Assembly: GCA_033085395.1 (NCBI GenBank)
Contig: JANQBS010000163.1
Coordinates: forward strand, 1 to 64,000
From: Xanthoparmelia taractica
Lineage: Eukaryota > Ascomycota > Lecanoromycetes > Lecanorales > Parmeliaceae
Direction: 5' to 3'
Length of the DNA stretch: 64,000 bases
Made by a program: the position numbers and the translations under genes. Of this stretch, positions 33,301-45,214 are shown piece by piece (the stretch's first letter is position 1; each line of letters begins with the position of its first letter). Under the pieces are notes generated by a model. It did not search any database and was not told where the DNA came from. It saw only the letters and a list, made by a program, of their open reading frames with translations.

Positions 33301-35717
33301 TACGATTGAGCCTGAAGTCTATGTTCCCGTAGTCCCAATGGTTTTGATCAACGGTGCAGACGGTATCGGCACTGGTTGGAGCTCCTCAATCCCTAACTAT
33401 AATCCTGAGGACATTGTTGAGAATCTAAAACTCATGATGGCTGGCGAACCTCCGAAGGAAATGACTCCCTGGTTTCGAGATTTCAAAGGTACTGTAACCC
33501 GCATGGGGCCTGACCGATACAAGTTTAGTGGAGTTATTAGACAGACAAGCGATAACGAGGTCGAGATCACCGAGCTGCCGGTGCGCATGTGGACCCAGGA
33601 CTTTAAGGACAGGATCGTCGACATTATCAAGGCGGAGAAGACACCCTCTTGGATCAAAGACTATGATGACTACAACACGCACAAGGATGTCCATTTCGTC
33701 ATCAAGATGGATGACAAACATATGAAGCTTGCACTTGAAGATGGTTTGGAAGAGAAATTCAAGCTAACAAAGTCAATTGCCACATCCAATCTGGTAGCTT
33801 TCGATCCGGAGGGGAGGATCACCAAATACGCGACTGTCGAGGACATTTTAAAGGAGTTCTACGGTATCCGTATCAAGTTCTATGAGAAGCGAAAGGTAAG
33901 GTCCTTCTGTTTTCGGTCTTCAGCGCTGTTTCTAACTTCAGTAGGCCTACATGCTGTCTGAGTTGCACCGTGAGCTTGAGAAATTCACCAACCAGGCACG
34001 CTTTGTTCAGATGATCATCGACGGCAAGCTGGTTGTCTCAAAGAAGAAGAAGTTGGTATTGGTACAAGAGCTCAAAGAAAAAGGCTTCAAGGCGATGCCC
34101 AAGAAAGCCGACGCCATCAAGGAAGGAGAGCTTGCGCCTATTGCAGATAATGACGAGGAGGAAGAGGAGGAGGACGCCCAGACTGGTGCGGCTGCGTATG
34201 AATATCTCCTCGGCGTAAGTTCAAGACCTGACTTGGAAAAAGCGGTATCTAATCCTAACTTCTGACAGATGCCTATCTGGTCGTTGACCAAGGAGCGTGT
34301 GGAAAAGTTGCTGAAGCAGGTCGGTGATAAGGAGATTGAGATCGACATCCTCATTAAGCTCACTAAAGAGGATCTATGGACGAGGGATCTTGATGACTTT
34401 CTCGCCGAGTGGAGATTCCAGCTTGATGACGAGGCTAAGCGCCAAAAGAAAGTCGCCAACATGGGTCGCCGGGCCTCTAAGAAATTGAACATTGCCGGCG
34501 GTGTAGCCGGTCGAAAGCGTAAGAATGACTCGGACGATGACGACTTTGATGTTGCGCCTGTCAAAGCCAAGAAGCCTGCTGCGCAGAAAAAGGAGGTCGG
34601 AGGCCTGCTTTCTTACATGATGCCGGAGACCAAGACTAAGACTTCGCCAAAATCAAAAGCTAAAGCTCGGACGGTTACGCAAAAGGCTGCGAAGAAGGCC
34701 TTGGATATGATATCGACATCAGCTAGAGGACAAGATAAGGACGACGTGTGGATGAATGTGGACGGTTCAGGCTCGGACGTGCCAAAGGTCACGAAGCCCA
34801 AAGCAGCTCCTGCCAAAGCAGCTCCTGTCAAAGCGGCTCCTCCAACAAAGAAAGCGGAACCGGCGCCCAGGAAGGCCGACTCGGATGACGATGAAGAGGC
34901 AGACGAGGAGATCATACGTCCTACTGCTAGTCGTAGACCTCGTGGCGCAGCTACCAAGCCCATCTCATATAATGTTGACGATTCGGACTCTGACGGCAAT
35001 GATATGCTGTTCGATGTTGGCAAGATGGTCAAAGGTATCGATACAGCTTCTGTACCTGCAGAAAAGTCTCGACCCTTATTCTCGGCTTCAATGTCTCGTC
35101 CCGGCAGCAGTGCTAGCCTCCCTAAGAAGTCCGCCTCTTCAAAGCCGGCTGTCGATATTGATAGTGACGATACCAACTATTCGAAGCTCGCTCCACCAAC
35201 GACGAAGAAGGGACCAGCGGTCACAGCAAGGAAGACGATCTTGTCCGACGACGATGATGACGACTCCCTCGATGACATGATAGCTGTCCCTCCCAAAGCC
35301 TCCAAGCCAGCCCCAAAGACCTCCGCCAAACCCGCACCTAAGGCCAAAGCTCCAGTTCCAGCTCCAGCGAAAAAAGCCACAAAAGCCGCCGCTCCTCCCC
35401 CTCCAGAGCCCAAGAAGATGCCCCTGAGCCCGGCAGCAAAGGCCTATGCGGCAAAGAAAGCCAAGGCAGAAAAGGCCGTGCTGGAAACTCAAGCTCTATC
35501 AGAAGACGATTTGGAAGGCATCGCCAATGAGATCCTGGATGATAATGATGATGATGAGGAGGAGGATGCGGAGGATGCGGGTGGTCCGGTCGGGCGCCGA
35601 CCGGCAAGGCGGGCGGCCTCTGCGGCGCCGAAGAAGAAGTGGGTCATTTCGGACGATGAGGACGAGCTGGAGGAGGAGAGCACGATGCAGTTTGATGACG
35701 GCGACAGCTATGATTGA
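30337..35717 (+). CDS. TOP2: DNA topoisomerase II
   Basis: Five exons: 30337-30405, 30471-30860, 30917-33895, 33945-34214 and 34269-35717, giving 1718 residues. A 150-residue Lys/Ala/Pro-rich leader precedes LTQLEHIVKRPDTYIGS. The GHKL ATPase has IIVNAADN, NNGRGIP and GGRNGYGAKLCNVF. The TOPRIM fold has EGDSAKG (about residue 583) and DQDHDGSH (metal-binding Asp about 660-664), followed by KGLLINF. The breakage-reunion tyrosine lies in SARYIYTRL (about residue 919). The C-terminal 400 residues alternate Lys/Ala/Pro-rich and acidic patches, typical nuclear-localising and regulatory sequence. Role: ATP-driven passage of one DNA duplex through another, for chromosome condensation and segregation. 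Exon 4 is preceded by tandem CAGTAG acceptors; only the second keeps the frame. Confidence 0.97.
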
Positions 35718-38700
35718 GCGGAGGGCGCTACGTGCGCTTTCTACAGTCTAGAGGAGACAGCGCGTTATCATTTTATTTTTCTTTGTCGCTATCCATTGAG
35801 CAGCAATGGATTGAATCCTGTGATCAGCAGTCACTTTTATTTTTGCGCTGGATTTGGCGTTCAGCGAGTCATACATATTGAATATTAAGCGTGTTTTGCG
35901 GGGAGGCGCCCATCGGATTTACTACATGCATGCCTATTGGATTTACGATATGCCGATGGACAGCTTCATTTTTTCATGGATTTTCTCTCGTATGCGTGGG
36001 AAAAGAGGATTCTATGCCGAGAGTGAACGCAGTAAGTAATCGGTTATCTGAATCCTACCTAGACTTACTATCTACGTCTTTCATTGCCCTTCCTTGCCGC
36101 ATCCCCTCTCTCCTCTCGTAATAAGTCAGATAGAGTAGAGTAGAGTAGAGTAGAGTAGAACTACCTTACAAAGAATGTCCCGTGTCGTTTTGGCAGATGA
36201 GATGCAAAGAGTCATGCTCCCTCCCGCCCATCAAACCTGCATAGCAGAAACACGGACCATCTATACAAAACGAGACAAGGTCCGAATCCCTTTTGCCGTG
36301 CACCCAGTGGCATGGGAATACAATACCACCCAACGCCTCAGCGCATCACCCAAAAAAGGGGTGTTACCGCCGCGCGGGCGTCCATTATTATCATCCTCTT
36401 CAAACGATGCCCGACATTACCCATCATGTGAGGGCTCCATTACGTCTTTGCATCTTTCCCGACACAAGAAAAAGGAGAAGAATAAAAAGAAATTTGCCAA
36501 AAAAATAATCTCGACGAATATTCTCAAAAAGTCCTCTCGCATTGCGCACCCGCACGTCAAATTTTCCGATACGATAATCTTGCGACTCTGCCCGGGCCAA
36601 GAGAAGGGGAAAAAAAGCGGCAGGGTGCATGTACCAATGTATTTCCCAGGCTGCCTGCCCCCTCTCGGTCGCTCGATCCGAAAGGAGGCCCGTTCTCCGG
36701 TGCCCAGACAGGTCCCGTAACCAGAGTCCCACCACACCCTCAGGGGGAGGCCCTTTCGCACGGAGCATTTCGCGGCCCCACGCATTTGTGGAGAACGCAT
36801 CGATGATCCTTCTCGGTCGATCACTTGCCTTGCTTGTCGATCGTAGCCGGCGCTTTTCGAGTACTCGGAAGATTCCGAAGGGTGGTGCATGATGGAAAGG
36901 TAGGGTTCCTGTTAGCTGGTCCTCGAAGATGAGAGGGGAAGACGCAGGGTGCATACGCATTAGATGGACGATGAGCGTGCGTTGTCGATCTTTAGGTTGC
37001 GAGTATCTTGGTTAATGATGATGTGGCGATGCTGTGGGGACGGAACGAACATGTACGGCCACCAATGGAGTCCTCCGATTACTTTGACTCCCCCGTAGGT
37101 TGTTATTGACATTGATTGGACGGGCGTGACCGATTCTGCATAATATACGAGGTACGTACCTAGTTCGAGGGTTTCGCAAATTCTGATTGGAAGTGTAAGC
37201 ATCAGAGCTGCAGGGTCTTAACGCTGAGAGCTCTCGGGTCTGAAAAGTTCAGAGGCTGAGAACAAGTGAGGGCCGCGTGGCGGTTTTGGGAGGCTTAGGC
37301 GAAGCCTTGGTAACTAGCGGACAGAGAATAAAGACTGGAGGACCATATGGACTTAGCTGCCGAAATTGGATCAGGTGCCTCTTGGCCTAGCAATATAAGG
37401 TCGACGGACCTGACCTCATCGGAAGGCAATGAACCAAGCCGTGGAGAGACATTGGCTACTTGAAGAGGGAGTTGAGACGTCGGCTATGTCATTTTCGTTG
37501 GCAGCATGTTCCACTTGCACTTTTGATTCTAGCTGACGCTCTGGCGACCAGAATGCCATTCCTGAGAGGCTCAATACATATCCGCATGGGCTTTGGCTCG
37601 TCGCCGTTAGCGAGTTTGTCACAATCTACCATCCTGATGGAACAGGCTCCGGTGCATTTCAAACAAATGATGATTGATGGTGCCAGGGAGGGTTCGTTCG
37701 GAAAACTGGACAATAAAACAATAGCCAAAGGCCTTCTTCCCAGCCTTCTGGAAAATTTGGGAAGTCACAATGCTGCAAAGGTCCGTACAAGATGTGCGTG
37801 GTAGCGTTGGGGGTATCCTCTTTCATGCAGAAGGCCAGTGGCATCCAAGATCCAAAGGCTTGTGGCGAGACTGTCGCTAATGACCCAGGGCCCTGGCTAC
37901 TGAAGAGGGGACGGGTAAGCACAGTAGCTGAAAGCCCTAAATGGAAATACGGTGAACGTGGTGAAATTTGTGCGGTTTGATGATAGCGGCTTCAACCAGA
38001 CAATTCAAGTTGTAGCTGACGTTGTAGAGTATGCTCACTGTAGAGCAGAATGATGACCTCTGCAGTAGTCAGGCCTTTCATGATTAGGCATATGTGCATC
38101 GAGTTCCTATTAGCAAATTCAGGCCAGAGATCACGTTCGCTTTGTCCCACCTGTCTCGGAAGCAGTAACCTTCCGTGACCCCTGTTCTATCTGCGCCTAT
38201 CCTGCAGCCAGCATCACCTTACCATACTGACGTTCACGATACTGAAGAACCTCCACTCACGGCAGACATAGGTATCCGGTGTTAGCAAAATTTCCAGAAG
38301 GTCAGCTAATATTTCGGTCTAAGTATGACCACTATCAAGTCGCCTTTTCAACCCCGATGATACTGCACAATCCAAAGCTACATGTCAATTTCCTCAGACG
38401 AGCACTAATACTACGTACCAAGACATGTCTAAGCTCACGGGCCCGGATAGGCACTGAGGAACACACGCCAGCGTACCCTGACAGTAAGCCCTCCGTTAGA
38501 GGTTTATTCTAGCGCGATGTGTTGATTAAATTGCCCGAAAAGTCGAAGGAAAGCCGCCCGATTGTGTTCATGCTCGTTTGATGAAAAGGTAGGACAAAAG
38601 ACCGAGCTCGAGCGTGACCTAGATTATAACTTTACGTACATTTGACAGTACTCATGTTGTCGATAAAAGAATCCCAGGTCTCCGCTAACTCAGAAACAAG

Positions 38701-39283
38701 CGGGCGTCTCTGCGATAGAATTAGCCATTTGCGTTTCACCGCCAGTCTCTTGCCGTCGTCTGGCTGCCTCGATAGAGCCCAGATTCAGCGCTAAATCAGA
38801 CCCACCGCAGCGTCAACACAAACGGACGCAAATCCGCCGGAGCTCTCACCTCCATCGATTTGATCCTGCATACTGAGGCAGGGATTAATGGTAGTGCGCC
38901 AGACTCTGCATCAAGATCAACAAAGAGCCGCGGTTGGCGGTCTGCGTCTGATGCTTCCTATATTCTCTAGCATCTCGTTTCAGAAAAGGCATTGAAAGCT
39001 AGCTTCTTCAGTCAACGGAGTCGTGCATCTGCCTTTGGCTTGTTGAGCGGTGGCCTTTGTGGTTGAGCTGAGTGACTGGGCACAGGCCCTAGTGTTTTCT
39101 CAGAGGACATATTAGAGGCCGAACCCACCGTCGAATTCAACTCCAATCGATTATTCAGGAATACAGCCTTCATATTCCTAAAACACCTCTTCGCATTTGG
39201 CTCCTAGACCGCTTACCAAATTCAGACCCAAACAGTGACCGAGACATTCCACATTTTCGAGCCACCCCTTTCTACACGCAATC
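35718..39283. other. 3.5-kb stretch without a supported gene
   Basis: Open frames exist on both strands but none shows a complete family. Near 37460-38030 short coding-like stretches occur in different frames (for example RLNTYPHGLWLV with FVTIYHPDGTG, and later VKFVRFDDSGFNQTIQVVADVVE), which could be remnants of one or two decayed genes. A (TAGAG)n repeat is at 36131-36160. No RNA genes recognised. Confidence 0.4.
36131..36160. repeat. (TAGAG)5-6 microsatellite
   Basis: Five exact TAGAG copies plus one TAGAA. Lies 410 bases past the TOP2 stop codon. Confidence 0.85.
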
Positions 39284-40716
39284 ATGGTTCCTGTTGCATC
39301 GCTCCTCAACCCAATGCCATCTTCCTCGGAACGCTTTCGGGACTACCCTTCGCCCACCTTTAAGGACCCAAAGCAGTCATCGCCATCTTTAGCACCACCT
39401 AAGAAGCAGAAAATGTCGAAAGCAGCAGCGACATTTGTGAAAGGCAAGCCAAAGGGCGACGTCAACTATCCTCCCTTTGAGATTCAGGATGAGGTCACGG
39501 CAGCAGAGCACTTGAAGTTCGATGTCCAGCCAGTTGGCCGCATCAAAGAGTACCCCAAGCGCATTCCATACAACAGCGAAAAGAAGACCTTTCAACAGAA
39601 GACGGGGATGGATGGGTTTGAAGGTATGTGCCGCCATTTCAGCAGCCAGCATGGGAGAGAAGCTTACCCATGATCCTCAGTCTATCAGTACACCTTCAGA
39701 ATGCCAGACGACACTCGAGACAAGGATGCATATACTGTAATGTGGGATTACAATGTGGGTTTGGTGAGGATCACGGCGTTTTTCAAGAGCCTGAGGCACA
39801 CGAAGGTATGTAGATCTTCTCTGGCCCGTTGTAAGTCACCAGGCTTACATCTCGCGTCAAGACAATGCCGGCGAAAGTGATGACCGCAAATCCAGGCCTC
39901 CGTGAGATATCCCACAGCATCACAGGTGGATCTATCTCCGCACAAGGTATGCCTTACCCCATTCCCGACAGAGACTGTCTCAATTAAGTTGAATTAGGAT
40001 ACTGGGTGCCATTCGAGGCGGCCAAAGCAGTGGCTGCGACGTTCTGCTACAAGATCAGATACGCATTGGTGCCTGTTTTTGGACCCGACTTTGTCTCCAT
40101 GTGTCAAAAGTTTGACGATTCGTCCCCTCCAAGCTTGGGTGTCTGCGCGAGTATCATCCAGCGGTGTGCCGAGGCCGCGACAGCCAGCCAGGCGCAATCT
40201 AGAGAATCATCTGTGGCTGTAAGTCCTCGTACACTGACTACTTGGCCTCCAAAGTCGTCAGGGTCCAAATCTGCTAAAACAATGGACGTGGAGAGTGGAT
40301 ATGGTACCGACTCCGATCGTAGTGAGAAGTACCCAGGCTCCCCTGACTCGCCTAGGAGCATCGTATGGACTCCAGTGAACACCCCCCAATTGACCCACCT
40401 GGAGACATATCGATTCCTGCAACAACCACCAAGGAATGTGACTTCAACCCCTCGTGGTCTTGACGTCCCTCCAAGCTCACGCATCAAGCGGATGACCAAT
40501 ACAAAGCGAGCGATACTGGACAACGAAGAGACTTCTGAGGCTGAGGGATCCTCGGACCACTCTTCGACAGACGCTCCTGCATCACCCAAGCGAAGGAAGA
40601 TCTCTCCAGCAATGACACCCGAAATTGGAGCAGCGTGTTCCTTGATGGATCTAAATATGGCGGATGCGACACTTGGAGAGATAAAGGGGTTGAAACGTCG
40701 TCGAGCTTCAGCTTAG
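39284..40716 (+). CDS. APSES-type (KilA-N-like) DNA-binding transcription factor, Xbp1-like
   Basis: Four exons: 39284-39623, 39681-39805, 39862-39946 and 39998-40716, giving 422 residues. The start is MVPVASLLNPMPSSSERF. The conserved DNA-binding region spans about residues 85-210 and is split by all three introns. It reads VYQYTFRMPDD, YTVMWDYNVGLVRITAFFKSL, MPAKVMTANPGLREISHSITGGSISAQG and YWVPFEAAKAVAATFCYKIRYALVPVFGPDF. This is the APSES/KilA-N helix-turn-helix pattern of the Xbp1-like branch. The C-terminal half is Ser/Pro-rich and ends in a basic patch (SPKRRKIS). I see no ankyrin repeats, so it is not of the Swi4/Mbp1 type. Relatives act as repressors or regulators in stress and development; target genes are unknown. 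Three phase-consistent introns of about 50-57 bases support the model. Confidence 0.9.
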
Positions 40717-41536
40717 TCCTGGACTCTAGGCATGAGGGGGATACGCATTTGACGGGGTTCCCTTGAAATCATTCTGTGCTGCAAGAAACAATCTCTCCGA
40801 CTCTGGGCCAATGGAAAGCGGATGGGAGCGGGAGATGGCAATTGTGGGTTTGGGGGATAGTACAAAATAGATTGGACCTTTGCTGAATAAATGATTGGGC
40901 TGCTTCACACGATACTGATTTTGTGTAGCTGAAGGGTCCAATCGTGACCAGAAATGTTGAAAGCTGGGAGAGAGGATCAATTGTGTATCAACAGATTGTA
41001 ACTTTGGCTGCCTTATCCCAGCCGTTGAGTACTGAAGCGTCCATGGAACGGGTAACGGGCTTCTGACGCCTGAAAAGGGGGTAAAACGGTTGCCCGAGAC
41101 GTCATCTGCCAGCTAGGTCAAATGTCAGTCTATACGCGTGTTGAAGTGAGGGTATGATGCCGGTGTGGGTAATAGAAGAGAATGTGATGTGTGTTATAAT
41201 GAAGAAGAATCAATCAAGCTGATGGGGGAATATGAATTGTAGCCTGACCTGTAATTTAATTAAATTACTTTTGTATGTTAATTGTGAACCAGTCCCGACT
41301 TCTTACAGGCCTTTTCGTCATCATAGGAATTGCCAAGGCCGCAGCTTCCAAACAAGTTTTCCTTTTCATCACCCTCAGAGCTTCAATCTCACATCAACTC
41401 TTCAAAGGCAACACAAGCTCATCGACACTCCAACTCCTCCTAAAGAACACTCCCAACGCTTCTTCACCCCAAGCAAAGTATTCAGGCTCTTCTCTCTATC
41501 TCTCCTCTGAGCAATCCGCTGATTTCCAAATCTATC
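40717..41536. promoter_or_regulatory. Reticulon upstream region
   Basis: 820 bases with no gene. The last 180 are pyrimidine- and A-rich leader-like sequence. A perfect 18-base palindrome (GTAATTTAATTAAATTAC) is at 41251-41268. Confidence 0.45.
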
Positions 41537-43146
41537 ATGACTGACTCGGGTCCTCCAAAGCTTGATCAAATCTCACAAAGCTCTGGGTTTAACGTGCCCA
41601 CAATGTCCAACATGGATAATGATTCGGTGCAAGACACCAAGGGAAGCCTTTATGACAGTCAGGTAGGATGAATTTCCCCCTCTCTTAGCTTTGGAATGTG
41701 CGCTAATACCTCGGTGGCAGTGTCCCGAGCTGCTCGCGTGATCTCGTTAACATTCGGTCTAGACGCTCAATCTGCTGCCAACACCATTCAAAATCATCCT
41801 GCTACACAGAGCGTGAAAGACACGATCGGCAATGGCCCCGTTGCGGACCATGTTAAGGACCAGCATGCAAAAACTACGTCCGAATTCCGCAACCTTGCCG
41901 ACGCCCGCACCACTCCCGCGCAGTCCACAGCAACCGGGCAACCGTTGACCCGTAAGCCCAACAAACTTCTTCACATATATTCATCAATGCTGACCGTATG
42001 GGCAGATTACCACTCATTCTTCTACAATCTTCTAAGCGTATGTCAATGCTCTTCTCTTATCACCCAACATAGAACCCTGCATTGAATCTAGGGCTGCTCT
42101 GCTCTTGATACTGTGAGGTACTTTAAGAAAAGGAGCCGTGGTACATAGCAGGGGCAGAAGGCCGTTACAGGTATCCAATAAAGACTGCTTGCCAAAGCTG
42201 ACTGGGGCCATAGTGGGAGAACCCCCGTGCAACGACTCTCTCCTTCGTTTCGATTGTACTATTCATTTTCGCAGCTCGGTACTTGCCCGTCCTACGTTGG
42301 TCGTTCAAGGCTTTGTGGATGCTACTTGGCAGTAAGTTGGATGAATCTACAACGGAATCATGCAACAGCACTGACAACGTACCAGTCACCGCCTCTGCTG
42401 AGATTGCTGGGAAGTTGGTCCTCTCCCAGGGCTTAGCTTCCTCCTTCCGACCCAGAAAATACTACACGATTCCACGCGCGGCGCTAGAGGCATCGCTAGA
42501 GGATGTCGAGCAGCTCATCAACTTCTTCGTCATTGAGTTTCAACGTGTGCTCTTTGCCGAAAACGTCATCCACACCGTGGCCGGCTTCGGTGCAGCTTTT
42601 CTCTCCTATTGGCTCATCATGTTTGTTCCGTTCTGGGGCTTGTCCCTCATTGCAGTCTCATGCATCTACATGGGTCCCTTGATCTACATGACTAACAAGG
42701 AACTCATCGATCACCATGTCAAGAATGCCTCTGAGGTCGCCAACGCTCAAGCTAACCAGCTTCTGGATCTTGCTGGCCACCATACCGCTCGTGCCCAGGA
42801 AACGGTCAAATCGTACGCAGGAGACTATAGCGCCAAAGCCCAGGAGTACATGGGTAATGTCCGCGGCCGCTCCACGTCTCCTGAAGTGAATAGCTCAAAG
42901 TCGAAGTCCAACGCCCCAATCAAATCCGGGCCAGGCAGCGCCCCCAAATACAGCTCTGAGGACTTCCCCCACGCACCCAAGCAGGTAAATCGCTCTTCCT
43001 GGCCCTTTGGGCTGGCTCAATCCTCGGATTTTTACATCAAGAACACTAACTCTAAACTTTTGTAGGAGCCTACTCCCGGCGCAACTTCCCACCAAGAGCA
43101 ATACCAAAATTCTCAATTTGGGGGACAGGCTGAGCCAGCCTCTTAG
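41537..43146 (+). CDS. RTN1: Reticulon-like ER membrane-shaping protein
   Basis: Six exons: 41537-41657, 41763-41951, 42006-42037, 42214-42331, 42386-42984 and 43066-43146, giving 379 residues. The reticulon homology domain starts HYHSFFYNLLSWENPRATTLSF, with a hydrophobic hairpin (VLFIFAARYLPVL), and resumes PRKYYTIPRAALEASLEDVEQLINFFVIEFQR. A second hairpin follows (FLSYWLIMFVPFWGLSLIAVSCIYMGPLIY). The amphipathic C-terminal region ends EDFPHAPKQ, then QFGGQAEPAS. Known role: wedge-shaped membrane insertion that bends ER tubules and stabilises nuclear pores. The third intron is 176 bases. The donor of intron 1 is uncertain: the strong GTAGGA at 41663 would break the frame, so a weak GTCAGG at 41658 is used here. 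Confidence 0.88.
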
Positions 43147-43872
43147 ATTGTGCCAATCTGATGGCCAGCGGTCGACAAGGGGGGCTCGTAAACAGAGGAT
43201 ACAGCGATTGGCATGGAGACTCAACGGCGAGAGTAGGACTTCTAGAATGACTTGAACTGGGGTACGCTGGGTTCTGACCCTTAGGGATGTATCAACCGGA
43301 TGCCTCTGTATGCACTTAAAAACCTTTAGAACAGCTTGATTGCGGAAACATTCCCCTGCATGCTCTCACATTGACCACGTGTTACAAACTTGCAAGTGAG
43401 CACTATACTGTTGATGCTCAGCCATCCATACTGAAAGAGCTATAATAAGATGGTAACGTCTGAAGGAATGCTTCCCACAACGCTAGGGCAACATAAGAAG
43501 CGATAATCAATCCGGTCGGTCCACACTGGCACATGCATTCAGCTGCCACATCTGACAAGTATTGCCTGCATGGCGTGTACTCTCCCTTCTTGGTGACATC
43601 CACCTCCCTATGCGACCACGAGCAAACCCACTAGCCATACAATGAGCGAAGTCTAGAAAGAGATCATCACTTAAGCGTAAACTGTAACTACATAAAACTC
43701 GTGACCCTGGAGAGCAGAAAAAGACTCACGAGATGCTGCTAATTGGTTATGCACGTTCATGGTCTCATTCAGCTATCGGTCGAACGGCTCCCTTCACGCT
43801 TTCTCCTGTCCCGTACCTTCCTGCGGTTAGTCAAGCATTAGTGAGCAAATCATTTGTCAGCAGCCAGATCAT
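43147..43872. other. Convergent spacer
   Basis: Lies between 3' ends of the reticulon and CCCH genes. No gene or repeat seen. Confidence 0.45.
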
Positions 43873-45214
43873 CTATAGAAGTTTCTTCTCGATGACGTCC
43901 AGCGCAGCATAAATGCCATTCTCGGTCGTGGTGAAATACTCGTTCAACTCGGCTAGATTGTCCGTGACATGCTGCAGCTGCAACGCTTCGTCCACCTCCC
44001 AGCACTGACGGAGGTTCTCGCGGTCCATATCCAGAGCGTGGGCGCTGGCCCGCAGCTTGCTCGCTATCTTGGCCAGCGTGCCGAGGCTTTCACCGTGGAC
44101 GTCTTGCACGGGCATAGCGCGGGTCTTCTTGCGGCGTTTCTGGGAGGGTTGGGGCCCAGTGCGGCGATTTGTGATGTTTGCGTGGGCTGGTCGTAAAGGG
44201 AGACGACGAGTGGGGACGAACGTAGTTGTGGGCTCGTCATCTTGGGTGAGGTCGATGATGTTTGGGGTGGTGGGTGCTTCGGTCTTTGCCCGCTTTGGCG
44301 ACGAAGAGAGTAGGTCAATGACGTCCGCGTTCCGTTTGTTCGTTGTACGAGGCGGCCCTAGGGCTACGTTGTTTGTGCCTGTGGTGGGCGCGTGTGCTGA
44401 GGATTGGCCATGAGTGGTTGGATTGATATTCTTGATGAGCTGCTTGGCACTGACGACAAAAGCTGGTACCGAAGGCGATCTTACGCCGTTGCGGTAGGCC
44501 TGAGTGACTCCTTTCCCTTCTCTCATGCGTTCAGCTTTCCAATGATCCGGATAGATATTCCTTTCTCTCATGCGGGCAGCTTCCCAACGATCCGGATAGA
44601 TGTCGGATTTGAAAGCCGCAGGTCCCGTCCAGCGATCTGGGTAAGATACTGGCTTGTTGACAGCACGGACAGCGTCAATGAGACGTTTAAGATTCGACCT
44701 ATGAGCTCTTCAGAGTCAGCATATGGTCTTCAAGAGTGGAACAAGGTAAGAGGTAGGGGCCACGAGACAGCTGTATGGACAATGAAGAGCAAGTTGCTCC
44801 CAGAACATGTCTCGCCGCAGGTGAGGTCGTTCGCATACCAATTGCTGCAATCAAACCCCGCTCTGGCTGCTGCCTCGGCGATTGGAGCATCAGATGGCTT
44901 TAAGTTGGGATCTATAGCCGGGTGAGTGAAGTGCTGTAGTGGGACAGGAGCCTCTACTAACGACGAATCTGGAGGTATTGATTATCAGGTCCACTGAGTA
45001 AATGGGCGAATAAGCATTCGTCTTGAGACCGAGGACAGCCTCCATTATTGAACGCGTAGCAGGCGAACATTGATGGCGGCGACAGGACGCCTGTTATCGT
45101 ATGGCTGTATCTGCATTGATGATCCAGGCAGCCAACGGGATCGAGTAACCAGTGTCGACATGTTAGGCTGCCTTCTTCCCTCGAGTAAAAGGTAAACATC
45201 CGCCTTGAAATCAT
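43873..45214 (-). CDS. Tandem CCCH zinc-finger protein with YPDxW repeats
   Basis: Three exons: 45214-44962, 44911-44839 and 44698-43873, giving 383 residues. The N-terminus has two CCCH fingers: CRHWLLDPVGCLDHQCRYSH (C-x9-C-x4-C-x3-H) and CYAFNNGGCPRSQDECLFAH (C-x7-C-x6-C-x3-H). After the third exon join (SNWSNLKRLIDAV) come three repeats of the type YPDRW..YPDRWEAARM..YPDHWKAERM. The next region has VIDLLSSSPKR and IIDLTQDDEP, which resemble SUMO-interaction motifs, and a basic patch (SQKRRKKTRA). The C-terminal 90 residues are helical and may form a coiled coil. CCCH pairs usually bind RNA, so a nuclear RNA-linked role is likely but not shown. Start could also be the Met five codons later. 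I do not recognise a named orthologue. Confidence 0.8.

Noticed and set aside
36175..36960. Frames of 150-180 codons on both strands
   Set aside because: No domain, no family motif, mixed composition and strong overlap of opposite strands; treated as chance.
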